Translations under genes and position numbers: made by a program
Part shown: positions 26,524 to 35,014 of the stretch, piece after piece
Layout: each line of letters begins with the position of its first letter
How positions within the stretch are numbered: the first letter of the stretch is position 1
The notes under the pieces: generated by a model
What the model was told of the DNA's origin: nothing
The model's database searches: none
What the model saw: only the letters and a program-made list of their open reading frames with translations
DNA from: Pigmentiphaga sp. NML080357
GTDB lineage: Bacteria; Pseudomonadota; Gammaproteobacteria; Burkholderiales; Burkholderiaceae_B
DNA: 64,000 bases
Assembly: GCF_002188465.1 (NCBI RefSeq)
Contig: NZ_NINW01000059.1
Location: 1 to 64,000, forward strand
Reading direction: 5' to 3'

Positions 26524-27498
26524 ATGCTTACCCGTTCAGTCTGGAAATTCCTGCTTGTCCTGTGCTGTGCCGCGAGTTCGTCCCTCGCGCTGGCCGACGA
26601 ATTCCCCAACAAGGCCGTGCGCTTCATCGTGCCCTTCTCGCAAGGTACCGGACCTGACCGCCTGGCCCGCCTGGTCGGGGAAGAGCTGGCGAAGGTCTGG
26701 AAGGTCCCGGTGGTGGTGGAGAACCGGCTCGGGGCGTCGGGCCACGTCGGCGCCCAGGTCCTGGCCCAGTCGCAGCCCGACGGCTATACCGTCGGCGTCA
26801 TGGGCAGCAATATCTCGGTCACCGCGCACCTGATGAAGTCCGATACCTTCGTGCCCATGCGCGACCTGCAGCCGCTGATCATCGCGGGCTATGGCGACAT
26901 GACGCTGGTGGTCTCGGGCAAGTCGCGCTTCAACACGCTGACGGAGTTCCTGGACTACGCCAAGGCCAATCGCGGCAAGGTGGCGTTCGCCAGCGCCGGC
27001 ATAGGCTCGCCTTCGCACATCTTCATCGCCCAGTTGCAGCAGAAGACGGGCACCGAATTCCTGCACGTGCCGTACAAGGGCACGGCCCCGGCCGTGACCG
27101 ATCTGATCGGCGGTCAGGTCGAGGCGTTCTTCATCGCCACTCATACCGTCAAGCCCTATCTCGCCTCGGGCCAGTTGAAGGCGCTGGGCGTGGGGGCCGA
27201 GCAGCGCAACTCCCATGCGCCCGACATTCCTTCCTTCGCCGAACTGGGCGTGAAAGATTTCTCCACCGAAGCGTGGTACGGCTTCATGCTTCCGACCGGC
27301 GTGCCCGCGCCGGTTGCCGAGAAGCTGTACCGCGACATCCATGCGATCGTGAGCAACGAACCCGTCCGCGGCCAGCTCGACAAGTTCGGGCTGACCATGC
27401 GGCCATCCACGACCGCCGAGATGCGCGAGTTCGTCGGCAAGGAATTCCGGCGCTACGGCGAAGTCATCGCGCAATACAACATCAAGGCCGAGGAGTAG
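26524..27498 (+). CDS. Bug-family (TctC-like) periplasmic binding protein
   Basis: A 324-residue Bug receptor. A good Sec signal (WKFLLVLCCAASSSLALADE, cleavage near residue 25) precedes FPNKAVRFIVPFSQGTGPDRLARL, the first pocket motif; VENRLGASGHVGAQVLAQSQPDGYT is the second. Bug proteins bind carboxylates through two main-chain water bridges in these loops. It sits in the Rieske cluster after the MmgE/PrpD gene, so the ligand may be the aromatic acid degraded by the cluster. No TctA or TctB genes are present. The SDR gene starts four bases after its stop. Confidence 0.85.
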   Translation: MLTRSVWKFLLVLCCAASSSLALADEFPNKAVRFIVPFSQGTGPDRLARLVGEELAKVWKVPVVVENRLGASGHVGAQVLAQSQPDGYTVGVMGSNISVTAHLMKSDTFVPMRDLQPLIIAGYGDMTLVVSGKSRFNTLTEFLDYAKANRGKVAFASAGIGSPSHIFIAQLQQKTGTEFLHVPYKGTAPAVTDLIGGQVEAFFIATHTVKPYLASGQLKALGVGAEQRNSHAPDIPSFAELGVKDFSTEAWYGFMLPTGVPAPVAEKLYRDIHAIVSNEPVRGQLDKFGLTMRPSTTAEMREFVGKEFRRYGEVIAQYNIKAEE

Positions 27499-27502
27499 GG
27501 CG

Positions 27503-28246
27503 ATGCGGACAGGGGCGCAGCAATTTCCCGCGGTGATCGACGTCACCGGCATGTCGGTGCTCGTGGTGGGGGCGGAAGGCGGCGTAGGGCCCGCCGTGGT
27601 GGACGGCTTCGATGCGCATGGGGCCAGGGTCCATGCAGGATACCTGTCGCCCGGCGGCGTCGCGGACATGCCCGGCGACCGCGTGCCGGCGAATGCGGAT
27701 CCGGTCGCGATCCGCGATTTCCTGGATCGGGTGGAAGCCTCCAATGGGCCGCTCGACGCCCTGATCTTCGTTTCGCCGCCGGTATCGGTGGGTAAGGCGC
27801 TGGACATCGATCCGGCGCTGTATGCCCAGATCGCGCGTGACGAACTGGTGCTGCCCGTGTTGTTGCTGCGGGAAGCCGCCGCCCGGATGGCGCAGCGCGG
27901 CTTCGGGCGCCTGCTGTCGTTCTGCTCGATGTCGGGCAAGACCGGCGCGCACCCGGGCGTCAGTCCCTATGCCGCGGCCAAGGGCGGATTGATCGCGTTC
28001 ACCCGTTCGCTGGCGGCCGAACTGGCGCCGCGGGGCGTTACCGCCAACGCCATCGCCACCGCATTGTTCGACGTCCAGGTAACCAAGACCGGGGAAGACC
28101 TGGAGCACGTGCTCAAGGGCATTCCCGTCGGGCGCGTGGGGCGTTCGCAGGAAGCCGCGGCGGCCGCCTTGTTCCTTGCCTCGCGCCTGTCCGGCTACAT
28201 TACGGGGGAAACGCTGAACATGTCCGGCGGGCGCTTCATGGACTAG
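27503..28246 (+). CDS. Short-chain dehydrogenase/reductase (SDR)
   Basis: A 247-residue classical SDR. The Rossmann Gly-rich loop is GAEGGVG (residues 23-29), a variant of TGxxxGIG; the catalytic Tyr156 and Lys160 lie in SPYAAAKGG, and the catalytic Ser is in CSMSG (142-144). The usual NNAG motif is replaced by FVSPPV. The C-terminal segment SGYITGETLNMSGG is standard. It is the last gene of the Rieske cluster and could oxidise the cis-dihydrodiol made by the dioxygenase or another hydroxy-acid intermediate. The unusual coenzyme loop leaves NAD versus NADP preference open. Confidence 0.82.
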   Translation: MRTGAQQFPAVIDVTGMSVLVVGAEGGVGPAVVDGFDAHGARVHAGYLSPGGVADMPGDRVPANADPVAIRDFLDRVEASNGPLDALIFVSPPVSVGKALDIDPALYAQIARDELVLPVLLLREAAARMAQRGFGRLLSFCSMSGKTGAHPGVSPYAAAKGGLIAFTRSLAAELAPRGVTANAIATALFDVQVTKTGEDLEHVLKGIPVGRVGRSQEAAAAALFLASRLSGYITGETLNMSGGRFMD

Positions 28247-28297
28247 GGCCTGGGCGAGGCTCCTTTCAGGAGGGCGGGCCCTAGGCGCCGCCGGCGG

Positions 28298-29014
28298 CTA
28301 CAGGCGCACGCGCAAGACCGCCACCGCGTTCTGCATGAAGATCGGCGTGTAGTCCGGGTCGATCAGCTTGATCGAGGCCGTGGCCGAGCGCACGAGCTGC
28401 AGGGTCTGGATACGCTGCGCCGCCTGAAGGTCGCCGGTCTCGTAGGCATGCAGCAGGCCGGCATGGTCGCCCCGGTCGTCGCCGAACAGCGACGGCGAGG
28501 TCTGCTCGAGCGAGTAGCGCGCGCGTTCGGTCCGGTGCCAGTATTCGTCCATCTTGTCGATGTACATCCTGCCCGCCGGCCGGTTCAGCCGGCGGTGGAA
28601 ATCCAGGTGCAGGTCGCGCCAGTGGCTGGACTGCTCGCCGTCCTGGCGCGACATCCTGTCCACGACCTTCTTGCAGGCGGCCAGTTCGGCGCGGCTCAGG
28701 CGGCCCATGGATACCTGGGTGGCAATGGCCTGGCAGGCGATCCACAATCCATAGATCTGGTCGACTTCCTCGGCCGTGAGCTGGGTGACCGTCATCCGGT
28801 ACTTGAACCGCGCCTCGGCCAGCCCGTCGGCCTGGAGCATGCGCAGGGCCTCCCGCACCGGAGTGCGGCTGACGCCATACTTCTGGGAAATATGGACCTG
28901 GTTCAGCTCATGGCCGGGGCGGAACTCGCCCTGGAAAATGCACTTGCGCAGCGCCTCGTAGATGCGCACGGCCTCGAGGTCCGTATCGGAGCCCACGCTG
29001 TCGGTCTTCGCCAT
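28298..29014 (-). CDS. GntR-family transcriptional regulator (FCD domain)
   Basis: A 238-residue FCD-type GntR regulator. The DNA-binding domain (about 17-85) contains HISQKYGVSRTPVREALRMLQADGLAE, and the FCD domain (95-220) has the helical pattern DLHLDFHRRLNRPAG with His residues that bind metal and ligand in this group. It is transcribed convergently towards the Rieske cluster, which ends 51 bases before its stop codon. The perfect inverted repeat at 22264-22281 in the cluster promoter is the likely target. It starts 10 bases after the dut stop region and shares strand with the housekeeping genes dut-ribF, so it might be read through from dut. Confidence 0.84.
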   Translation of the reverse strand: MAKTDSVGSDTDLEAVRIYEALRKCIFQGEFRPGHELNQVHISQKYGVSRTPVREALRMLQADGLAEARFKYRMTVTQLTAEEVDQIYGLWIACQAIATQVSMGRLSRAELAACKKVVDRMSRQDGEQSSHWRDLHLDFHRRLNRPAGRMYIDKMDEYWHRTERARYSLEQTSPSLFGDDRGDHAGLLHAYETGDLQAAQRIQTLQLVRSATASIKLIDPDYTPIFMQNAVAVLRVRL

Positions 29015-29024
29015 GGGCGTGCGA

Positions 29025-29474
29025 TCAATGCTTGCCGGTGCTTCCGAACCCGCCCGCGCCGCGGTCGGACTCGGCGAAATCGTCCACCACGTTGAAACCG
29101 ACCTGCGCCACCGGCACGATGACCATCTGCGCCAGGCGGTCCATCGGTTGCAGCACGAAGGGCTCCTGTCCGCGGTTCCAGGTCGATACCATCAACTGGC
29201 CCTGGTAGTCTGAGTCGATCAGTCCGACCAGGTTGCCCAGCACGATGCCGTGCTTGTGGCCCAGGCCGGAGCGCGGCAGGATCATCGCGGCGTAGCCCGG
29301 ATCGCCGATGTGGATGGCCAGGCCGGTCGGCACCAAGGCGGTCTGGCCGGGGGCGATGGCAAGCGGCGCATCCAGGCAGGCCCGCAAGTCCAGTCCGGCC
29401 GATCCCGGCGTGGCATAGGCGGGCAGGTACTCGCGCATGCGCGCGTCGAGAATCTTCAGGTCTACGGATTTCAT
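29025..29474 (-). CDS. dut: dUTP pyrophosphatase (deoxyuridine 5'-triphosphate nucleotidohydrolase)
   Basis: A 149-residue trimeric dUTPase that hydrolyses dUTP to dUMP and pyrophosphate, keeping uracil out of DNA and supplying dUMP for dTMP. All five motifs are seen in order: [34 protein letters not shown] (with the catalytic Asp), [10 protein letters not shown], and the flexible C-terminal GAGGFGSTG that closes over the nucleotide. The length is standard. The start overlaps the upstream gene's stop (ATGA) on the minus strand, in a coaBC-hypothetical-dut arrangement like the dfp-dut pair of other proteobacteria. Confidence 0.96.
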   Translation of the reverse strand: MKSVDLKILDARMREYLPAYATPGSAGLDLRACLDAPLAIAPGQTALVPTGLAIHIGDPGYAAMILPRSGLGHKHGIVLGNLVGLIDSDYQGQLMVSTWNRGQEPFVLQPMDRLAQMVIVPVAQVGFNVVDDFAESDRGAGGFGSTGKH

Positions 29475-30043
29475 GAGCTACGGTGGGTGGAGGAACGTTG
29501 GGCGCGGTTGGCGGGGCGGGAAGGAGGCACGAAGGGCGGCAGCGAGACGCCCGGGATGGACTGCGCGCCCCGCAGCGCGCGGCGGCCGCGCAGGAACAGC
29601 ATCCGCGCGACGATGAAGAGGATGACGGTGCGGACGACGTGGAACGGTTCGAGCGGATCCTCGTCCAGCAAGGCGGCCGCAATGCTGGCCGCCGTCAGCA
29701 CGCCGAACAGCACGCCCAGCACGATCTGGATGGTGCCGCTCACCGCGCGGCTGCCTTGCGCGGCCAGCGTCGCGTTGGAGGCGGGTTCGCTGACGCCGGC
29801 CGGCATATGCGAGGAGGGCGGCGCCGGCGCCGTCGGCGCGGACGGAATGCCCGTGCCGGCCGTATATTGCTGCCCCGGGCTGCGCGTTTCCTTCTGGGCG
29901 CCGGGCAGCCGCAGCGCGGACTGGAATCCGCCGGTTCCGGTCTTCAGCAGGCCTTGCGCCCCCGGCGTGCCCGCGCCGCGGTTGACCATCTTGTCGATAT
30001 AGGCGGCGTAGTCGCCGCCAGGCGGTTCGGCGTCGAACGGCAT
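29471..30043 (-). CDS. Hypothetical membrane protein between coaBC and dut
   Basis: A 190-residue protein I do not recognise. Residues 1-100 are low-complexity, rich in Gly, Pro, Ser and Ala (for example [20 protein letters not shown]), and look disordered. A hydrophobic stretch (about 107-126, [20 protein letters not shown]) and a second (about 137-150, [16 protein letters not shown]) suggest two membrane helices, followed by a basic tail (RGRRALRG...). It lies 10 bases after coaBC and overlaps dut by four bases, so it is translated as part of that housekeeping operon. The function is unknown. Confidence 0.7.
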   Translation of the reverse strand: MPFDAEPPGGDYAAYIDKMVNRGAGTPGAQGLLKTGTGGFQSALRLPGAQKETRSPGQQYTAGTGIPSAPTAPAPPSSHMPAGVSEPASNATLAAQGSRAVSGTIQIVLGVLFGVLTAASIAAALLDEDPLEPFHVVRTVILFIVARMLFLRGRRALRGAQSIPGVSLPPFVPPSRPANRAQRSSTHRSS

Positions 30044-30053
30044 GGTGCTTCCT

Positions 30054-31313
30054 CTAGATGTCCCGGGCGCCTGGGCGCTGCGGATCCGGCTGCGCCGAAC
30101 CGCCGCCGGCCGGCGCGGGCGGCAGGCCCGCCATGCGCCGGCTGATCTCGGCCACCAGCTGGCGCGCCGCCGCGAGCTTGGACTGGCGCGCAAAGGGGTG
30201 TTCGCCGGCGTCGTCATACAGCACCAGCGCGGTATCGTCGCGGCCCAGGGCATCCTGGGCCAGGTTGCCCACCAGAAGCGGGATGCGCTTGCGCGCCCGC
30301 TTCTCGGCCGCATGGCGGGCGAGGTCCTCGGTCTCGGCCGCGAAACCCACGCAGTACGGCGGGCGCGGCAGGCCCGACACGGTGGCCAGGATATCCGGAT
30401 TCTGCACGAACTCCAGGCGGGGCGGTCCGGCCTCGGTCTTCTTGAGTTTGCTTGCGCTGACTTCCTTGACCCGCCAGTCCGCCACCGCGGCGACCGCCAC
30501 GAAGACGTCGGCATCGGGCACGCCGGCCATGACCGCATCGAGCATCTCGCGCGCGGTCATGACGTTCACGCGCCGCACGCCGCGCGGCGCGGGCAGCGCG
30601 GTCGGGCCCGACACCAGCGTCACCTCGGCTCCGGCCTCGCGCGCCGCGCGGGCGATCGCATAGCCCATCTTGCCGGAGGAGACATTGGTCAGCACCCGAA
30701 CCGGATCGATGGGCTCGGAGGTCGGTCCCGCCGTCACCAGCACCCGCTTGCCGGCCAGCAGCTTGGGCTGGAAGTGGGCGATGAGGTCATCCAGGATTTC
30801 GTGCGGTTCCAGCATGCGGCCCGAGCCGACCTCGCCGCAGGCCTGGTCGCCTTCGGCCGGGCCAAGCAGGGTGATGCCGTCGGCGCGCAATTGGGCCGCG
30901 TTGCGCTGGGTGGCAGGGTTGGCCCACATCTCGCGGTTCATCGCCGGCACCAGCAGCAGCGGGCAGGCGCGCGCCACGCACAGGGTGGTCAGGAGATCGT
31001 CGGCCATGCCGTGCGCGAGCTTGGCCATGAAATCGGTGCTCGCAGGCGCCACGACCACCGCGTCCGCGCCGCGCGTCAGGTTGATGTGCGCCATGTTGTT
31101 GGGCACGCGTGGATCCCACTGGTCCACGTAGACGGGACGGCCGGAGAGGGCCTGCATCGTGACCGGGGTGATGAAATGCGTGGCCGCCTCGGTCATGACG
31201 ACGTCCACCGTTGCGCCGCGCTCGGTCAGGCGCCGCACCAGCTCGCCGATCTTGTAGCAGGCGATGCCGCCGGTCATACCGAGGACGAGGCGCTTGTTGG
31301 CGAGGTCGGACAT
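30054..31313 (-). CDS. coaBC: Bifunctional phosphopantothenoylcysteine decarboxylase / phosphopantothenate-cysteine ligase
   Basis: A 419-residue Dfp protein that makes 4'-phosphopantetheine for coenzyme A. The N-terminal flavoprotein CoaC domain (about 1-185) has LVLGMTGGIACYK, the active-site His in NNMAHINLTRGAD and the substrate clamp PAMNREMW. The C-terminal CoaB ligase domain (about 190-400) begins KRVLVTAGPTSEPIDPVR and has the dimerisation/active-site SSGKMGYAIA and AAVADWR. I chose ATG 31313 because homologues begin near MSDLANKRLVLG; an in-frame start at 31355 exists. It lies upstream of the hypothetical gene and dut on the same strand. Confidence 0.95.
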   Translation of the reverse strand: MSDLANKRLVLGMTGGIACYKIGELVRRLTERGATVDVVMTEAATHFITPVTMQALSGRPVYVDQWDPRVPNNMAHINLTRGADAVVVAPASTDFMAKLAHGMADDLLTTLCVARACPLLLVPAMNREMWANPATQRNAAQLRADGITLLGPAEGDQACGEVGSGRMLEPHEILDDLIAHFQPKLLAGKRVLVTAGPTSEPIDPVRVLTNVSSGKMGYAIARAAREAGAEVTLVSGPTALPAPRGVRRVNVMTAREMLDAVMAGVPDADVFVAVAAVADWRVKEVSASKLKKTEAGPPRLEFVQNPDILATVSGLPRPPYCVGFAAETEDLARHAAEKRARKRIPLLVGNLAQDALGRDDTALVLYDDAGEHPFARQSKLAAARQLVAEISRRMAGLPPAPAGGGSAQPDPQRPGARDI

Positions 31314-31339
31314 GGGCGGAAAGCGGATATTGTGTATTT

Positions 31340-31352
31340 CCGCATTATGCGG
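31340..31352. promoter_or_regulatory. Odd-length palindrome upstream of coaBC
   Basis: CCGCAT-T-ATGCGG is a perfect 13-base palindrome 27 bases upstream of the coaBC start. On the minus strand CATAAT within it could serve as a -10 element, but I see no convincing -35. It may mark the coaBC-dut promoter. Confidence 0.3.
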
Positions 31353-31380
31353 CAAAAATCCGCGGGCGCTGGCGGCGCCG

Positions 31381-31400
31381 GGCCGGAACGACGTCCGGCC
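31381..31400 (-). terminator. Possible hairpin terminator after lspA
   Basis: GGCCGGA (31381-31387) and TCCGGCC (31394-31400) form a 7-bp GC-rich hairpin with loop ACGACG, 28 bases after the lspA stop on the minus strand. The minus-strand sequence beyond it has no immediate U-run, though GATTTTTG follows about 17 bases later, so termination strength is doubtful. Confidence 0.35.
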
Positions 31401-31427
31401 GCCCCGGGGGAATGGCGCCGGCCTGCC

Positions 31428-31928
31428 TCAGGCGGCGGCAGACGGCCGCTTGGCCCGCCGCAATTCGTCCACGACCAGCAGCACCGCGCCGATCGTGATC
31501 GCCGAGTCCGCGAGGTTGAAGGCGGGAAAGAACCAGTCGCCGTAGTGCACCAGCACGAAATCGATGACGTGGCCGTGGATGAAGCGGTCGATGACGTTGC
31601 CCAGCGCACCGCCCAGGATGAGCGTGAGCGCCCACGAGAACAGGCGCTGGTGGCCGTGGCGCGACAGCATCCAGACGATAAAGCCCGACACCGCCAGCGC
31701 CAGGACGGTGAAGAACCAGCGCTGCCAGCCGTCGGCGCCGGCCAGGAAGCTGAAGGCGGCGCCGCGGTTGTACAGCAGCGTGAGGTCCAGCACCGGCAGC
31801 AGCGGCAGCCGTTCGCCGTAGGCGAACAGCCCGTCGACCGCGACCTTGGTGATCTGGTCGGCGACGATGATGAGCGCGGCGATCGCCAGCCACCCCGCCA
31901 GTCGGGAGCGAGAGACGACGGCGCCCAT
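31428..31928 (-). CDS. lspA: Lipoprotein signal peptidase
   Basis: A 166-residue inner-membrane aspartyl protease (signal peptidase II) that cuts prolipoprotein signals before the lipidated Cys. Four transmembrane spans are visible, and the two catalytic Asp residues lie in [15 protein letters not shown] and FNLADSAI. The conserved [12 protein letters not shown] loop is intact. The start codon shares one base with the ileS stop (TGATG), so it is translationally coupled, in the usual ribF-ileS-lspA order. Its own substrates in the window include the CzcB-like adaptor. Confidence 0.96.
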   Translation of the reverse strand: MGAVVSRSRLAGWLAIAALIIVADQITKVAVDGLFAYGERLPLLPVLDLTLLYNRGAAFSFLAGADGWQRWFFTVLALAVSGFIVWMLSRHGHQRLFSWALTLILGGALGNVIDRFIHGHVIDFVLVHYGDWFFPAFNLADSAITIGAVLLVVDELRRAKRPSAAA

Positions 31929-34744
31929 CAGGCGAACTCGCGCGGTTCGCCGCTGCCTTCGAGATTGGCGACGCAGCGGCCGCAGATCTCGGGCTGTTCG
32001 GGATCGACGCCCACATCCTCGCGCCAGTGCCAGCAGCGCTCGCACTTGCGGTGGCTGGAAGGGGCGACCTCGATGCGCAGTTCTCCGTCGGTGGCATGCA
32101 CGTCCGCGCGCGAGACGATCAGCACGAAGCGAAGGTCTTCGCCCAGGCTGGCAAGCAGCGCGTGATCGGAGGCCGGCGCATGGATGTCGACCTCGGCTTG
32201 CAAGGACGAGCCGATGCCGCCCGCCACGCGGACTTCTTCCAGCTTCCTGGTGACTTCGCCGCGCAGGTCGCGGATGCGGTTCCACTTGTGCAGCAGCGCC
32301 TCGGCGTCCTCTTGCGGCGGGATGGCGTGGAAGACTTCGGTGAAGATAGTGGGCGAGTCTTTCCTGAGCAGCGCCCAGGCTTCCTCCGCGGTGAACGAGA
32401 GGATGGGCGCCATCAGCTTGAGCAACGCCTGCGTCACGTGCCAGAGCGCGGTCTGCGCCGAGCGCCGCGCCACGCTGTCGGGCGCGGTGGTGTAGAGGCG
32501 GTCCTTCAGGATATCGAGATAGAAGGCGCCCAGGTCTTCCGAGCAGAAGGTCTGCAGCCGCGCGGTGGCCGGATGGAACTCGTAGCGGTCGTACAGCGCC
32601 GTGATCTCGTCCTGCAGCCGCGCGGTCATGGCAAGCGCGTAGCGGTCGATCTCGAACATCTGCGCTTGTTCCACGGCCTGGGCGGCGATGTCGAAGTCGC
32701 TCAGGTTGGCCAGCAGGAAGCGCAGCGTGTTGCGGATGCGCCGGTACGATTCCACGACCCGCTTGAGAATCTCGTCGGAGATGGACAGCTCGCCGGAGTA
32801 GTCGGTGCTGGCGATCCACAGGCGCAGGATCTCGGCGCCCAGGGTATCGGAGATTTTCTGCGGGGCCAGCGTGTTGCCCAGCGACTTGCTCATCTTGCGG
32901 CCCTGGCCGTCCACCGTGAAGCCGTGCGTGAGCAGGGCCTTGTAGGGCGGCGTGCCGTTGAGCATGCAGCTGGTCAGCAGCGAGGAGTGGAACCAGCCGC
33001 GGTGCTGGTCGGAGCCCTCCAGGTACAGGTCGGCGGGCCAGGCGGCATCGGCGGCGTGCGAGCCGCGCAGCACGGTCTGGTGAGTGGTGCCGGAATCGAA
33101 CCAGACATCCAGCGTGTCGCGGTTCTTCTCGTACATCTCGGCTTCGTCGCCCAGCAGTTCGCGCGGATCGAGCGACTGCCAGGCCTCGATGCCGTCTTTC
33201 TCGATGCGCTGGGCGACCTGCTCGATGAGTTCCACCGTGCGCGGGTGCAATTCCCCGGTTTCCTTGTGCACGAAGAAGGCCATGGGCACGCCCCACTGGC
33301 GCTGGCGCGACAGCGTCCAGTCGGGCCGGTTGGCGATCATCGCATGCAGCCGCGCCTTGCCCCAGGACGGGTAGAAGCGGGTGGCCTCGATGCCTTCGAG
33401 GGCGCGTTCGCGCAGCGTGCCGCCGCCCTCGGCGGGCAGGATGTCCATGCCGGCGAACCATTGGCTGGTGGCGCGGTAGATGACCGGCGTCTTGTGGCGC
33501 CAGCAATGCATGTAGCTGTGGCGCAGCTTCTCGACCTTGAGCAGCGTGCCCGCCTCTTCCAGCGCGGCGACGATCTTGGGATTGGCGTCCCAGATGGAGA
33601 GCCCGCCGAACAGGGGCAGCGTGGACGCGTAGCGGCCGTCGCCCATCACGGGGTTGATGATGTCCGCATCCGGCATGCCGTTGTTCTTGCACGAGACGAA
33701 GTCCTCGACGCCGTAGGCCGGTGCCGAGTGCACGATCCCCGTGCCCGTGTCCAGCGTGACGTAGTCGCCCAGGTAGATCGGCGACAGCCGGTCGTAGCCG
33801 GGATCCTTCCTGGCCAGCGGATGATGGAAGGCGACGTGGTCCAGCGCCTGGCCCTTGCAGGTGGCGACGATCTCGCCTTCCAGGTCCCAGGACTGCAGGC
33901 AGGCCTCGACCCGCTCGCGGGCGAGGATCAGCAGCGTGCCCCAGGCCTGGGGCGTTTTCACGCGCACCAGCGCGTAATCGATTTCGGGATGGACGTTCAG
34001 CGCCTGGTTCGAGGGAATGGTCCAGGGCGTGGTGGTCCAGATGACGATGGCGCCTTCCCCGTCGATGGACGGCAGGCCGAAGGCCTTGGCCAGCGCGGGC
34101 CGGTCGGCGAAGGGAAAGGCCACGTCGATGGCCGGGTCGGTGCGGTCGGCGTATTCGACCTCGGCCTCGGCCAGCGCCGAGCCGCAGTCGAAACACCAGT
34201 TCACCGGCTTCAGGCCGCGGAACACGAAGCCTTTTTCGAGGATGGCGCCCAGCGCGCGCAGTTCGTCGGCCTCGTTGCGAGGGTTCATGGTCAGGTAGGG
34301 ATGGTCCCAATCGCCCAGCACGCCCAGGCGCTTGAAGTCCTTTCTCTGCCGGTCGATCTGCTCGGTCGCATAGGCGCGCGCCTTGGCCTGCACTTCGGCC
34401 ACCGGCAATCCCTTGCCGTATTTCTTCTCGATCTGGATCTCGATGGGCATGCCGTGGCAGTCCCAGCCAGGCACGTACGGGGCGTCGAAGCCCGCCAGCG
34501 TGCGGCTCTTGACGATGATGTCCTTCAGGATCTTGTTGACCGCGTGTCCCAAGTGGATGTCGCCGTTGGCGTAGGGCGGGCCGTCATGCAGCACGAAGCG
34601 CGGACGCCCGGCGCTGGCCGCGCGGATGGCCTGGTAGACGCGCTTCTCTTCCCAGGCCGCGACCCAGCCGGGCTCGCGCTTGGCGAGATCGCCGCGCATG
34701 GGGAACGGGGTATCAGGAAGGTTGAGGGTTTTCTTATAGTCCAT
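31928..34744 (-). CDS. ileS: Isoleucyl-tRNA synthetase
   Basis: A 938-residue class I synthetase that charges tRNA-Ile and edits misactivated valine. The HIGH motif is [12 protein letters not shown], the KMSKS loop is [10 protein letters not shown], the CP1 editing domain has [12 protein letters not shown], and the C-terminal zinc site is [12 protein letters not shown] with CGRCVANL. The length is right for the bacterial type. ATG 34744 gives the family start [18 protein letters not shown]; an in-frame upstream start at 34789 would add 15 unrelated residues. It forms an operon with lspA downstream; ribF upstream is separated by a 270-base repeat-bearing gap. Confidence 0.97.
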   Translation of the reverse strand: MDYKKTLNLPDTPFPMRGDLAKREPGWVAAWEEKRVYQAIRAASAGRPRFVLHDGPPYANGDIHLGHAVNKILKDIIVKSRTLAGFDAPYVPGWDCHGMPIEIQIEKKYGKGLPVAEVQAKARAYATEQIDRQRKDFKRLGVLGDWDHPYLTMNPRNEADELRALGAILEKGFVFRGLKPVNWCFDCGSALAEAEVEYADRTDPAIDVAFPFADRPALAKAFGLPSIDGEGAIVIWTTTPWTIPSNQALNVHPEIDYALVRVKTPQAWGTLLILARERVEACLQSWDLEGEIVATCKGQALDHVAFHHPLARKDPGYDRLSPIYLGDYVTLDTGTGIVHSAPAYGVEDFVSCKNNGMPDADIINPVMGDGRYASTLPLFGGLSIWDANPKIVAALEEAGTLLKVEKLRHSYMHCWRHKTPVIYRATSQWFAGMDILPAEGGGTLRERALEGIEATRFYPSWGKARLHAMIANRPDWTLSRQRQWGVPMAFFVHKETGELHPRTVELIEQVAQRIEKDGIEAWQSLDPRELLGDEAEMYEKNRDTLDVWFDSGTTHQTVLRGSHAADAAWPADLYLEGSDQHRGWFHSSLLTSCMLNGTPPYKALLTHGFTVDGQGRKMSKSLGNTLAPQKISDTLGAEILRLWIASTDYSGELSISDEILKRVVESYRRIRNTLRFLLANLSDFDIAAQAVEQAQMFEIDRYALAMTARLQDEITALYDRYEFHPATARLQTFCSEDLGAFYLDILKDRLYTTAPDSVARRSAQTALWHVTQALLKLMAPILSFTAEEAWALLRKDSPTIFTEVFHAIPPQEDAEALLHKWNRIRDLRGEVTRKLEEVRVAGGIGSSLQAEVDIHAPASDHALLASLGEDLRFVLIVSRADVHATDGELRIEVAPSSHRKCERCWHWREDVGVDPEQPEICGRCVANLEGSGEPREFA

Positions 34745-34862
34745 GGAGACACAGGTTTTGCACATCAGCCCCGTCCGCGGGGCGGGCAAGCTTCACATTC
34801 AAATATCGCAGGCCACGGAAGGCAGGAAGACCGCCATCTTTGCCAGCCAAGGCAACCCCCAG

Positions 34863-34990
34863 GATGCGGTGGATCCGGCTCCGCCGGTCCACCCGCATCG
34901 CCCCCACGGGACCCGGCGCCGGGCCGCCCCAAGGCGGGTCCCGGCCCCCTTGGGGGCTGCCGCGCAGCGGCTGGGGGTCCGCCATTCCGG
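34863..34990. repeat. GC-rich intergenic element with three hairpins
   Basis: Between ribF and ileS the DNA folds into three strong inverted repeats: 34863-34899 (GATGCGG...CCGCATC arms with an inner CCGGC/GCCGG), 34927-34955 (CCCCAAGG...CCTTGGGG), and a GCCGC-GCA-GCGGC palindrome at about 34960-34972. It encodes nothing. From memory, similar CCTTGGGGGCTGCCGCGCAGCGGC-type blocks are scattered between genes in Bordetella and Achromobacter, so this is probably a member of an interspersed, REP-like family. No second copy was found in this window. Confidence 0.5.
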
Positions 34991-35014
34991 GCGCGCGTAA
35001 GCGCGTAGGGGGGC

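Noticed and set aside
24117..26627. An 836-codon open frame on the minus strand
   Set aside because: It is antisense to the FAH and MmgE/PrpD genes, which have clear family motifs; the reverse translation has none.
28247..28297. Terminator between the SDR and GntR genes
   Set aside because: CTCCT-TTC-AGGAG forms only a 5-bp stem and no U-run follows in either direction, so I did not list it.
32027..35008. A 993-codon open frame on the plus strand
   Set aside because: It is antisense to ileS, has no recognisable domain and shows the Arg/Gly/Gln-rich composition of a shadow frame.
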